Of a DNA stretch of 64,000 nt, positions 46,160 through 54,465 are shown in pieces. A program made the position numbers and the translations under genes. The stretch is from positions 50,576 to 114,575 of the forward strand of contig JAENYF010000002.1 of assembly GCA_016841905.1 (NCBI GenBank), written 5' to 3'. The DNA comes from Desulfoscipio geothermicus (GTDB taxonomy: Bacteria > Bacillota > Desulfotomaculia > Desulfotomaculales > Desulfallaceae). The notes under the pieces were generated by a model. That model ran no database searches and was not told where the DNA came from. It saw only the letters and a program-made list of their open reading frames with translations. How positions within the stretch are numbered: the first letter of the stretch is position 1; every line of letters starts with the position of its first letter.

Positions 46160-49100
46160 GTGCGTATGCACGGAACATCTAGCAAGTTCAGCGTTATATT
46201 TCTAGTCGGATTATTTTTCTTGGTTGGCGCATTCGGTCTGCTGGAACCCACATCCGCCTTAGCCGCGGGGGGTAATCTTACCATATCGGGACTCGGGCTG
46301 AATAACCCCGAACCTGTGACCTATACTCAGGACCAACTTCGGGGAGTGGGTGAGGGTGCATTACCACAGCACAAGGAATTATACAGTACTATAAACACCT
46401 GGCCTACCAAAAGCTGGTACAGAGGAGAAGGCGTCAAACTGAGTGACCTATTTAAAGCAGCCGGGGGACTAAAACCGGAGACCACCCAGATCAAGTTTGT
46501 ATCTAGCGATGGCTTTACGGCGACTTTTACGTTGCAGGAGCTTTTTTATGAACCCCGGTATCGTTTTCCTAATTTCATGACCAATGGAATTGCTGGGCAT
46601 ATATCTGGTGATCCATCAGGCGCGGAGATAGTTGAACCGTTAATTGCCCATAGAAGTTGTTATGCTCAAAATTTAGCCGATGTGATGGACGAAGAGAATT
46701 TTAGCTGCGGGGACGCAAATATTCTGTTATTCGGGCAGCGTGCGATAACCCAGCAAACCAATGCCAGGTTTGTTAAATATGTAACGGAAATAGAGGTGCT
46801 TACAGATCCTATACCCAAATGGGATAACCCTACTACGGATCAGAAGCCTGGAGAAGTGCCGGTAAGGACCATGGTAAAGCTACAAAGCTCTTTCAATGAC
46901 GAGGATAAGGCTCATTACACCCTAGACGGCAGCACTCCGACCTTAGAGAGTCCGATGTTTAACTGGATAGCCAGTCGCTGGTGGCCAACCCGATCAGACG
47001 TTTTGGAAGAAATCAACCACCCGATTGAAATAACAGACAACACCATCATCAAGGCAAAGGTCATCGGACCGGGCCGGTCAGACAGCGATGTCATCACCTT
47101 AGAGTACTATGTACCGCTTACTATCAATACGGATAATCCGGCCAAGGCAATCCAGAACAAAGCATACTCCGGTCATACCTTCACTGCAATAGGTGGAGTA
47201 GAACCGTACAATTTTGCCGTCACTCAAGGCTCACTGCCGGAAGGTATGAGCTTAAATGGTACGGTGTTAGAAGGAACACCGTCTGAGAGTGGATTTTTCA
47301 CCTTTACTGTAACCGTAACTGACAGTGCAGAACTGGTAAAGGCAGACAGTCATGAGTTTATTTTGGTGGTAGATGAAGCGGGAGCGCTCTCTCCTCCGAT
47401 ACTGACGGCTGATACCACTAACAACACCGTAAGGCAGAAGATCGAGCTGACGTTTATCGATGATGCGACATGGCGCAACGTTATAACCGATGTGACCGTC
47501 AACGGAACCTCAATCACCGGCAAATATAGCGTTGGTGATGGGGTAATCACTATTGAGGCCGACGTATTTGTTGCAACCGGTGACTACACGATAGTCATCA
47601 TTGCCTCTGGGTATGCGGATGCCGGTGTGACGCAGAAGATCGATACGGGCAGCGGGCAAGTACCTGGCGACGAAGACATTGTGTTAGAGATATCCGGAGA
47701 CGGAGTGACAACCTCTAAGAAATATACCCAGTCTCAACTGGTAGAAATGCAGCAATATCAGAATATCTACAGTTGCATTAACACCTGGCCAAGTAAGAGA
47801 TGGTATGTTGGAAAAGGGGTTAGTTTAAGGGAACTGCTCAATGATGCAGGGATAAAGAGAAGCGCACAGCAGATAAGATTCCGTTCCAGCGACGGCTACT
47901 ATATGACTCTTACGGTACAGGAATTATTAAGAGATAGTCGATATCGTTTTCCTAATTTTAAGAGCGGCGGGGGGGACGGCGACGGGCATATTCCCGGTTC
48001 TTCAGCGGGATCGGTAGAGGTCGAGTCCATTCTCGCTTTGATCAGTGCTGAGGGTACGGATAACCCGTCTTATATGAACGATGCCAGTGCTTTATTGCTA
48101 ATGCTCGGACAGCGTACCGTTACTGAGCAAACCGGCCCTTTGTTTGTGAAATATATCAATAAAATTGAAGTTCTCACTAGTTCACCGGGAAAATGGGATA
48201 AGCCACAGGCTGAGCCGAGTGACGGCACAGTACCGGCCGGAATTCAGGTACGGCTTAAAAATAACAATATGGACCAAGATAAAATCCATTACACCACTGA
48301 CGGCAGTACTCCAACCCTAGATAGCCTGATGTATAACTGGATCGCCAAACGGTGGTGGTCGTCACGAGGCGAGGAAACAGTGGCAGAGATCAATCGCCCC
48401 ATCGAGTTGACCGAGGACACCACAATCAAGGCTATAACCATTGGTCCCGGCAGGTTGAATAGTGATGTTGCCACCTTTACATACAAGGTAACGGGAACCA
48501 CGGATAGCAAAGCCGAATCCATAACATCAGATGAGGGAGGCACAGTGAGTTTTGGGGAGGAAGCCGTTATTGAAATACCGGCCGGTGCGCTGGCGGGTAC
48601 CAGCTCGGTGCAAGTGAAAATAGAGCTGGTGTCGACACCTCCTGCAGCTCCTGTGGGCTTTAAGTTACTCGGCAATGTGTACGAGTTCACCGTTGACGAC
48701 CAGACCTGTTACAGCTTTAAAAAGGCTGTGACCATAAAGCTCAGATTAGATGCGGATAAAGTTCCCGTCGGTGAAACCCCGGCTGTCCATTATTACGATA
48801 AAACCGAGAAGAAATGGGTTAACATTGGTGGTGAGGTTTCCGATGACGCCATCATTGTGCAGGTTGAACACTTTACCAAGTTTGCCGTGATGGTCGTTGT
48901 GCCCACCACTGTAACGGCAACAATTAAGCCCAACGAAGGTGGTACGGTAAGTCTTGGGGAGGATGCTACCATTGAAATACCGGCTGGCGCGCTGGTAGAG
49001 ACAAGTCCGGTGGAAGTTAAAATAGAGCGGATGACTATACCTTCTGATGCGCCAACAGGCTTCAAGTTGCTAGATGGTGTGTATGAGTTTAGCGTGGATG

Positions 49101-50092
49101 GGAATGCCAGCTATAGCTTTAATAAGCCCGTTATTATCAATCTCGGTATCGATCCCGAGGAGGTTAGTCCTGATGACACCTTGTGCATTCATTACTACGA
49201 TAAAACCGAGAGAAAATGGGTTAACATCGGCGGCGAAGTGTCTGATAATACCATAAGTGTGCAAGTAGATAACACTGCCAAGTTTGCGGTAATGGTTACC
49301 CTTCCAATCACTGTAACGGCAATAATTGAGCCCTGCGAAGGTGGTACGGTAGATTTTGGGAAGGAAGCTGTTATTGATATACCGGCCGGCGCGCTAGTGG
49401 GTACCAGTCCGGTGGAAGTAAAAATAGAGCGGGTGACTACACCACCTGATGCGCCAATCAGCTTTAAATTGCTCGGCGGTGTGTACGAGTTCAGTGTAGA
49501 TGATAAGACCAGTTACAGATTTAATAAGGCTATAACCATAATACTTAATTTTGACTCAAATGCTATTCATGCCGGCGAAACACCATCGGTTTATTACTAC
49601 GATGATAACAAAAAGAAATGGGTAGGTATCGGCGGTGAGGTATCCGGTAATAGCATCAGTATACAGGTTGAGCACTTTACCAAGTTTGCCGTAATGGTCT
49701 CCGTAAAAGAGGTACAAATCATTAACCTTACTATTGGAAAAATGGCGGCTACAGTGAATGGCATAGTCTATCCCTTGGATGCGGCGCCTTATATCGACAC
49801 TTTAACAGGGCGCACGCTGGTACCGGTCCGTTTTGTCAGCGAAGTCTTGGACGCGGAAGTGCGATGGCTGTCGGAAACCTCTCAGGTTTGTATTAAGGAT
49901 GATGACAAGGAGATCATTCTCACCCTTAGCTCCAGTGACGTTATGGTAAACGATGTAAAGCAAACCATAGATTGTACCCCGACAATATTGCCGCCTGGAC
50001 GCACTTTTACACCGCTAAGGTTCGTGAGCGAGACATTAGGGGCGAAAGTGGACTACCTTGCGGAGACCAATGATATAGCAATTACCAAATAA
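46160..50092 (+). CDS. Large secreted protein with two molybdopterin-domain-like units
   Basis: About 1310 residues. Signal peptide 1-36; domain A (about 40-213) of the type YSTINTWPTKSWYRGEGVKLSDL...SSDGFTATFTLQEL...KYVTEIEVL, resembling the Mo-binding domain of sulfite oxidase/YedY; chitobiase-like CHB_HEX_C_1 (225-315, HYTLDGSTPT); putative Ig (317-410); DUF1533/HBL-like (411-495); a second A domain (505-670) and CHB (680-778); three about 130-residue repeats GGTVSFGEEAVIEIPAGAL (785-1185); and a C-terminal copper amine oxidase N-like 'stalk' (1188-1310). The start is GTG 46160 (AAAGGGG upstream). Domain A lacks the Mo-ligating Cys of enzymes. The function is unknown. Confidence 0.8.
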   Translation: MRMHGTSSKFSVIFLVGLFFLVGAFGLLEPTSALAAGGNLTISGLGLNNPEPVTYTQDQLRGVGEGALPQHKELYSTINTWPTKSWYRGEGVKLSDLFKAAGGLKPETTQIKFVSSDGFTATFTLQELFYEPRYRFPNFMTNGIAGHISGDPSGAEIVEPLIAHRSCYAQNLADVMDEENFSCGDANILLFGQRAITQQTNARFVKYVTEIEVLTDPIPKWDNPTTDQKPGEVPVRTMVKLQSSFNDEDKAHYTLDGSTPTLESPMFNWIASRWWPTRSDVLEEINHPIEITDNTIIKAKVIGPGRSDSDVITLEYYVPLTINTDNPAKAIQNKAYSGHTFTAIGGVEPYNFAVTQGSLPEGMSLNGTVLEGTPSESGFFTFTVTVTDSAELVKADSHEFILVVDEAGALSPPILTADTTNNTVRQKIELTFIDDATWRNVITDVTVNGTSITGKYSVGDGVITIEADVFVATGDYTIVIIASGYADAGVTQKIDTGSGQVPGDEDIVLEISGDGVTTSKKYTQSQLVEMQQYQNIYSCINTWPSKRWYVGKGVSLRELLNDAGIKRSAQQIRFRSSDGYYMTLTVQELLRDSRYRFPNFKSGGGDGDGHIPGSSAGSVEVESILALISAEGTDNPSYMNDASALLLMLGQRTVTEQTGPLFVKYINKIEVLTSSPGKWDKPQAEPSDGTVPAGIQVRLKNNNMDQDKIHYTTDGSTPTLDSLMYNWIAKRWWSSRGEETVAEINRPIELTEDTTIKAITIGPGRLNSDVATFTYKVTGTTDSKAESITSDEGGTVSFGEEAVIEIPAGALAGTSSVQVKIELVSTPPAAPVGFKLLGNVYEFTVDDQTCYSFKKAVTIKLRLDADKVPVGETPAVHYYDKTEKKWVNIGGEVSDDAIIVQVEHFTKFAVMVVVPTTVTATIKPNEGGTVSLGEDATIEIPAGALVETSPVEVKIERMTIPSDAPTGFKLLDGVYEFSVDGNASYSFNKPVIINLGIDPEEVSPDDTLCIHYYDKTERKWVNIGGEVSDNTISVQVDNTAKFAVMVTLPITVTAIIEPCEGGTVDFGKEAVIDIPAGALVGTSPVEVKIERVTTPPDAPISFKLLGGVYEFSVDDKTSYRFNKAITIILNFDSNAIHAGETPSVYYYDDNKKKWVGIGGEVSGNSISIQVEHFTKFAVMVSVKEVQIINLTIGKMAATVNGIVYPLDAAPYIDTLTGRTLVPVRFVSEVLDAEVRWLSETSQVCIKDDDKEIILTLSSSDVMVNDVKQTIDCTPTILPPGRTFTPLRFVSETLGAKVDYLAETNDIAITK
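48512..49715 (+). repeat. Three in-gene repeats of about 130 codons
   Basis: Units begin near 48512, 48926 and 49316, each with GGTVxxGxxAxIxIPAGAL, then VxVKIExxxxPxxAPxxFKLL, VYEFxVD, YYDKTEKKWVxIGGEVS and FTKFAVMV. They lie inside the ~1310-residue protein and resemble ZU5-like surface modules. Sequence divergence shows they are not recent. Confidence 0.8.
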
Positions 50093-50171
50093 CACACCGT
50101 TGTCATATTATGCATAACCGATGATTATGCTCGTTTGATAAATTAGATGTTCAGAAAAAGGTGTGTGAGCA

Positions 50172-51806
50172 ATGCAAGTAAGTAACAGAAAATACCTCTG
50201 GAGCTTATCGACAGTAGTTTTGAGTGTGATTTTCCTTGCAAGCTTCTTTATGCCGACGTTTGCGCTTGCCGAAACGTCGGAAGTACTGGAAATTACAGGT
50301 GATGGGATATCTAATCCTGTAACATTGAATCTGGCCGAGCTGAATGCTATGAAGCAATACGAGCATGTGTACAGTACGATAAACACTTGGCCGAGCAAAA
50401 GATGGTACATGGCAAAAGGTGTTAATCTAAGGGAGCTGCTTGCTTTAGCGGGGATCAAAGATGATGCCAAACAGATTAAGTTAATATCGAACGATGGGTA
50501 TGATGTGAGCCTTACGGTAAAGGAGTTGTTAGAAGACAAACGTTACTATTTTCCAGGTTTAAAAGATAACCATCCCACTGATGGGAGTGTTCCCGGTTCA
50601 TCGGAGGGTGCGGTGCAAGTAGAGCCCATTCTTGCCTTGGTTAGCGCCGAGGGCCGTGATAATCCTGATGACATGAACGACAGGGATGCATTGCTGTTAG
50701 TGATGGGACAGCGAGCAGTTACAGAACAAACAAACAATCTATTCCTTAAGTACGTAAGCAGAATTGAAGTTCTTACTACCGCACCGGAAAAATGGGATAG
50801 TCCGAAGGCAAATATACCCAGTGGCACGGTTGTGCCCGTGGGGACCGAGATCACCCTGAGTAATAAAAGTAATAACGAGGATAAGATTTATTATACCACG
50901 GATGGCAGTACTCCGACTGTGAACAGTCCGATGTTCAACTGGAGTGCGAGTCGTTGGTGGCCCTTACGAGATGATGTGGAGGGTGTCAATCAACCCATTG
51001 AGGTTGAAAAGGACACCGTTATCAAGATGAAAACCATTGGTCCCGGTAAAGAGGACAGTGAAGTAGTCACCTTTACCTTTACGGCTGATCTCACAGGCAA
51101 GGCGGTTGACCCGACGAAAGTCCCGGGCGGACCCCCTACTGGGGTGACCCTTGACCGGAGCACAATCGATCGTCCAGTCGGTAGTACATTCAAGTTAGAG
51201 GCGAACGTTGCTCCCTTTAATGCCACTGACCAAGATGTGAGCTGGAGTTCCAGTGATACCAGTGTGGCTACGGTGGATAATCATGGTCTGGTAACGGTGG
51301 TTGGACCGGGCACTGCTATCATTACTGTAACGACGGTAGTAGGTAACCATATAGCTACCAGTGTCGTAAACGGTCCTGATGAGGGCGAAAATATTCTGGA
51401 TGAGTTGACCACCGTTGGATTTCAAAACGAGCAGACACCGGAGACCCCCGTGGAGCCTTCAGTGTTGGAAGTCGAACAGCCGGAACTGGAGGAGGGGGTT
51501 AAGCCCGATGTCGATATAACCTCTTCTGATAGGATGCTGGAGACTCCCGACGAGCTGCTGGTTACGGAAGGCAGAGGGCAATACTTAGCAGAGAAGGATG
51601 ATCTAGTCAACGAATTCACTACCGATGCTGCCTTGGAGCAGCCGAGCAGCCAGGCCTGGGAGGTAACCCAGATATCTGCAGATACCGTACCTCTGCCACT
51701 GCAGGAGACGCAAAACCTGATGGATGTATATGCGGCTGGGACGTTTCTGTTTCTCTTGCTTTTGGGAGCTGGTAAAAGATACGTAGAATATGCAAAGGAG
51801 CGATGA
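50172..51806 (+). CDS. Membrane-anchored molybdopterin-domain-like protein
   Basis: A 544-residue exported protein. Signal peptide 1-33; domain A (about 38-205: HVYSTINTWPSKRWYMAKGV, SNDGYDVSLTVKELL, LLLVMGQRAVTEQT); CHB_HEX_C_1 (215-310); Big2-type Ig (about 323-390, VSWSSSDTSVATVD); an acidic Pro/Glu linker (400-510); and a C-terminal membrane segment (about 519-536) followed by KRYVEYAKER. It is thus tethered to the membrane, unlike its stalk-bearing siblings. The ExbB-like gene begins seven bases downstream, suggesting a physical or functional link. Confidence 0.82.
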   Translation: MQVSNRKYLWSLSTVVLSVIFLASFFMPTFALAETSEVLEITGDGISNPVTLNLAELNAMKQYEHVYSTINTWPSKRWYMAKGVNLRELLALAGIKDDAKQIKLISNDGYDVSLTVKELLEDKRYYFPGLKDNHPTDGSVPGSSEGAVQVEPILALVSAEGRDNPDDMNDRDALLLVMGQRAVTEQTNNLFLKYVSRIEVLTTAPEKWDSPKANIPSGTVVPVGTEITLSNKSNNEDKIYYTTDGSTPTVNSPMFNWSASRWWPLRDDVEGVNQPIEVEKDTVIKMKTIGPGKEDSEVVTFTFTADLTGKAVDPTKVPGGPPTGVTLDRSTIDRPVGSTFKLEANVAPFNATDQDVSWSSSDTSVATVDNHGLVTVVGPGTAIITVTTVVGNHIATSVVNGPDEGENILDELTTVGFQNEQTPETPVEPSVLEVEQPELEEGVKPDVDITSSDRMLETPDELLVTEGRGQYLAEKDDLVNEFTTDAALEQPSSQAWEVTQISADTVPLPLQETQNLMDVYAAGTFLFLLLLGAGKRYVEYAKER

Positions 51807-51812
51807 GGCAAG

Positions 51813-52484
51813 GTGACGGAAACATACTTCATACCCTTAAAAGAAACGATGCACACCATTTCGTCCAGTTTGCTGATACCTACCATTACTATTTTGTTAT
51901 TTTTATTGGCTTTATCGGTGTTTGAGTTGGGTGGTGTACTGGTAGAAGCCCTAGTCGTACGTCGTAGAATGAAGGTTAACGTGCGGGAGTTGATAAATGG
52001 TTTTCAGAAGAAGGATATCGGAGAGATTATGGTCCAGATTGAGCGCAGCCGCATGTTTCACCGGCATAAAGCGGCTCTTGGCGAGCTGATTGAGCATCGA
52101 AATTTGCCCGCTGCCTCTCTGCAAGCTATGGCCCGCCGGCTGTTGACTAGAGAGGAATTGTGTTATGAACGAATAACCAACAGAACCGATCTTGTAACTC
52201 GTCTGGGTCCTATGTTGGGATTGATGGCTACGCTGATTCCCTTGGGACCGGGCTTGATCGCCCTCGGCGAGGGGGATACCAAAACACTTGCCGATTCCTT
52301 GCTGACTGCCTTTGATGCTACGGTAACCGGACTGGCCGCCGGGGGGCTTGCTTATGCCATATCGCGGTTGCGGAAAAGGTGGTATGAGGATTACCTGAGT
52401 TCCCTTGAGGTTTTGATGGAGAGTTTAATGGAGGTGTTTGCTCGTGAAGGACGGATTGAGGAGCAGAAGGCGTTGGAAGAATGA
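51813..52484 (+). CDS. MotA/TolQ/ExbB-type proton channel protein
   Basis: A 223-residue membrane protein: N-terminal membrane segment (about 20-45), a cytoplasmic loop, then two membrane segments in the conserved C-terminal part (TRLGPMLGLMATLIPLGPGL about 127-148 and LTAFDATVTGLAAGGLAYAIS about 165-190). This is the ExbB/TolQ signature. Family proteins conduct protons to drive TonB- or Tol-type energy transfer or motility. Finding it in a Gram-positive surface-protein operon, next to a DUF2149 partner and a membrane-tethered binding-domain protein, suggests energised work on the outer surface. GTG 51813. Confidence 0.88.
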   Translation: MTETYFIPLKETMHTISSSLLIPTITILLFLLALSVFELGGVLVEALVVRRRMKVNVRELINGFQKKDIGEIMVQIERSRMFHRHKAALGELIEHRNLPAASLQAMARRLLTREELCYERITNRTDLVTRLGPMLGLMATLIPLGPGLIALGEGDTKTLADSLLTAFDATVTGLAAGGLAYAISRLRKRWYEDYLSSLEVLMESLMEVFAREGRIEEQKALEE

Positions 52485-52752
52485 AGATGTTAACCCTCTG
52501 GAGGGCGTGATCAATATTGTGGACGCCATGCTGGTCTTTGCCTGCGGGCTGATGCTTGCCCTGGCCATTAACTGGAATGTCGATTTGGGCTTAAGACAGC
52601 AGGTTAACCTGGAACAAGGGCAGGAGGTGAGCGATACCTCGGACACCCGTGACGATCTGATCAAAACTCAGGGTGAGGGTGAGCTTTACGAAAGGATGGG
52701 TACGGTATACAAAGACCCTGAAACTGGGAAGTTGTTTATGCTGACCGACTAG
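52438..52752 (+). CDS. DUF2149 family protein, ExbD-like partner
   Basis: A 104-residue single-span protein: basic N-terminus, VNPLEGVINIVDAMLVFACGLMLAL-type membrane segment (about 20-45), and a short polar domain (ERMGTVYKDPETGKLFML). This is the DUF2149 pattern, seen paired with ExbB-like genes in methanogens and some Firmicutes; topology is like ExbD/TolR/MotB. It overlaps the ExbB-like gene by 47 bases, so translation is coupled. The start is TTG 52438 or GTG 52444 (GGAGG at 52430-52434). No TonB homologue is seen. Confidence 0.8.
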   Translation: MLVKDGLRSRRRWKNEDVNPLEGVINIVDAMLVFACGLMLALAINWNVDLGLRQQVNLEQGQEVSDTSDTRDDLIKTQGEGELYERMGTVYKDPETGKLFMLTD

Positions 52753-52824
52753 TAATATCTTAGCTATTTGACACATTGCTAAAAGTGATAATGGCTTCTA
52801 TTCGCAAGAAAGGGAGTAATGTTG

Positions 52825-54201
52825 ATGCGAACTGATAAAAAGAAATGGTTCTATAAATTTATAATTAACATTCTTGGTATGTTGCTGCTGGTCGGTACGT
52901 TTAACCTGATGTCACCCACAGCAGCTCTGGCTTTGTCGGATTCACTGGAAATTACAGGAGACGGTGTGACAACATCGGTAACGTTTACCCTTGAGCAACT
53001 TGAGAAAATGAAGCAACACCAGTATGTTTATAGCGCGATTAATACCTGGCCCACTAAAAAATGGTATGTGGGAAAAGGAGTTTTGTTGCATGACTTGCTT
53101 AATCAATCAGGTATCAAAGAGGATGCCAAGAGGATTAGATTTACCTCTGTAGATGGTTATACTGTGACTCTTACGGTTAAAGAATTGTTTGAGGATAAGC
53201 GTTATCGTTTTCCCAATTTCAAAACCGGTGGTGGCGACGGTGACGGGCATGTCTCCGGCGATCCATCGGGTAAGGTAGAGGTAGAGCCGATCATTGGCCT
53301 AATCAGCGTTGAAGGCAGTGATAATCCCAAATATTTGAACGACTTAAATTCTTTGCTGCTAATGCTTGGGCAACGGGCGGTTACCGAGCAGACGGGGAAT
53401 TTATTCCTAAAATACCTAACAAAGATAGAAGTGCTTACTGCTGAGCCGGAGAAATGGGATGCTCCACAGGCTAATCCGGGCAGCGGCACGGTGCCTGCGG
53501 GAACGAGGGTGGCTCTTAGCAACAATAATAATGACGATGATAAGATTTATTACACCACGGATGGCAGTACTCCGACCATCAACAGCCCAATATATAACTG
53601 GATTGCTAGCCGGTGGTGGGCATCCCGGGCCGACGTTTTGGGCACCATTAATCATCCTATCGGACCTATAAATGAGGACACAACCATCAAAGCAATTACT
53701 ATCGGTCCCGGTAAGCTGGACAGCGATGTTGTCACCTTTAACTACCGGGTTGCCGGTACGAAACCTGCCGACGATAAAGGTATCCCCGAGGATAATGAGA
53801 CACCGGATAAGCTGACGGGAAGTGCCATCGAGCTTACTGTAGGTCGAATGGAAGCCAGTATTGACGGCGGAGCCTATACTCTGGAAGCAGCACCTTACAT
53901 TGATACAAGGACGGCCCGCACGCTGGTGCCGGTGCGGTTTGTCAGTGAGGCCTTGGGGGCCGGAGTGGATTGGGATTCTGAAACCAAACGGATAACCATT
54001 ACCGATGGGGGAAAAGAGATTCTCCTTACCTTGGGTTCCAAAGATGTTCAAGTTAAGGGTGTGAAGCGGGCAATTGATTGTGCTCCGACGACGTTCCCGC
54101 CCGGTCGGACTTTCGTACCCTTGCGGTTTGTCAGCGAGACCCTGGGGGCCGGAGTGGAATATGATTCCCCCAGTGGTAAGGTCTTGATTACCCGGCAATA
54201 A
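52825..54201 (+). CDS. Secreted molybdopterin-domain-like stalk protein
   Basis: 458 residues: signal peptide 1-36; domain A (about 38-205, YSAINTWPTKKWYVGKGVLL, SVDGYTVTLTVKEL, LLLMLGQRAVTEQTG); CHB_HEX_C_1 (about 215-312, IYYTTDGSTPTINSP); and a C-terminal copper amine oxidase N-like stalk (about 335-458, ARTLVPVRFVSEALGAGV and GRTFVPLRFVSETLGAGV). It is the simplest full member of the family in the window. ATG 52825 follows AAAGGGAG. It is the last gene before the next riboswitch. Confidence 0.82.
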   Translation: MRTDKKKWFYKFIINILGMLLLVGTFNLMSPTAALALSDSLEITGDGVTTSVTFTLEQLEKMKQHQYVYSAINTWPTKKWYVGKGVLLHDLLNQSGIKEDAKRIRFTSVDGYTVTLTVKELFEDKRYRFPNFKTGGGDGDGHVSGDPSGKVEVEPIIGLISVEGSDNPKYLNDLNSLLLMLGQRAVTEQTGNLFLKYLTKIEVLTAEPEKWDAPQANPGSGTVPAGTRVALSNNNNDDDKIYYTTDGSTPTINSPIYNWIASRWWASRADVLGTINHPIGPINEDTTIKAITIGPGKLDSDVVTFNYRVAGTKPADDKGIPEDNETPDKLTGSAIELTVGRMEASIDGGAYTLEAAPYIDTRTARTLVPVRFVSEALGAGVDWDSETKRITITDGGKEILLTLGSKDVQVKGVKRAIDCAPTTFPPGRTFVPLRFVSETLGAGVEYDSPSGKVLITRQ

Positions 54202-54238
54202 ATACCTTATAGGGGAGGTGATTGCACTAAAACTATAT

Positions 54239-54336
54239 TGCTCCGAGCTTAGTGACCTAAAGGATATATCCCAAGGTCATTGGCCGGCAGGTTCACCTGG
54301 AAACGGGCGGGCCTCCTGTTGTGGAAAGGAGCCATA
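54239..54336 (+). promoter_or_regulatory. Moco-type riboswitch of the giant-protein gene
   Basis: TGCTCCGAG, GTGACCTAAAGG, CCAAGGTCAT, GGGCGGGCCTCC and TTGTGGAAAGGAGCCA contain the Moco motif elements with a closing stem. No clear T-tract terminator follows (54337-54465), so control may be translational or by a less obvious structure; GCCGGC/GGCC pairing near 54355-54375 is possible. An open frame (GTG 54219) runs through the aptamer, probably by chance. Confidence 0.82.
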
Positions 54337-54465
54337 TTTGAACACCAATATCTAGCCGGCTTCCTTTCGGCCAACGGGTATTTAGTTTTGGCTGGGAGGT
54401 GGTAATAGCGATATATAATCGGTGGACAATCAATTAACGAAAGATAAGAGAAAGGAGCAAACCAA

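Noticed and set aside
54219..54356. Leader peptide frame (about 46 codons) with GGGGAGGTG spanning the Moco riboswitch
   Set aside because: The ribosome-like site touches the GTG, codons coincide with conserved aptamer bases, and no similar frame is found in the other copies.
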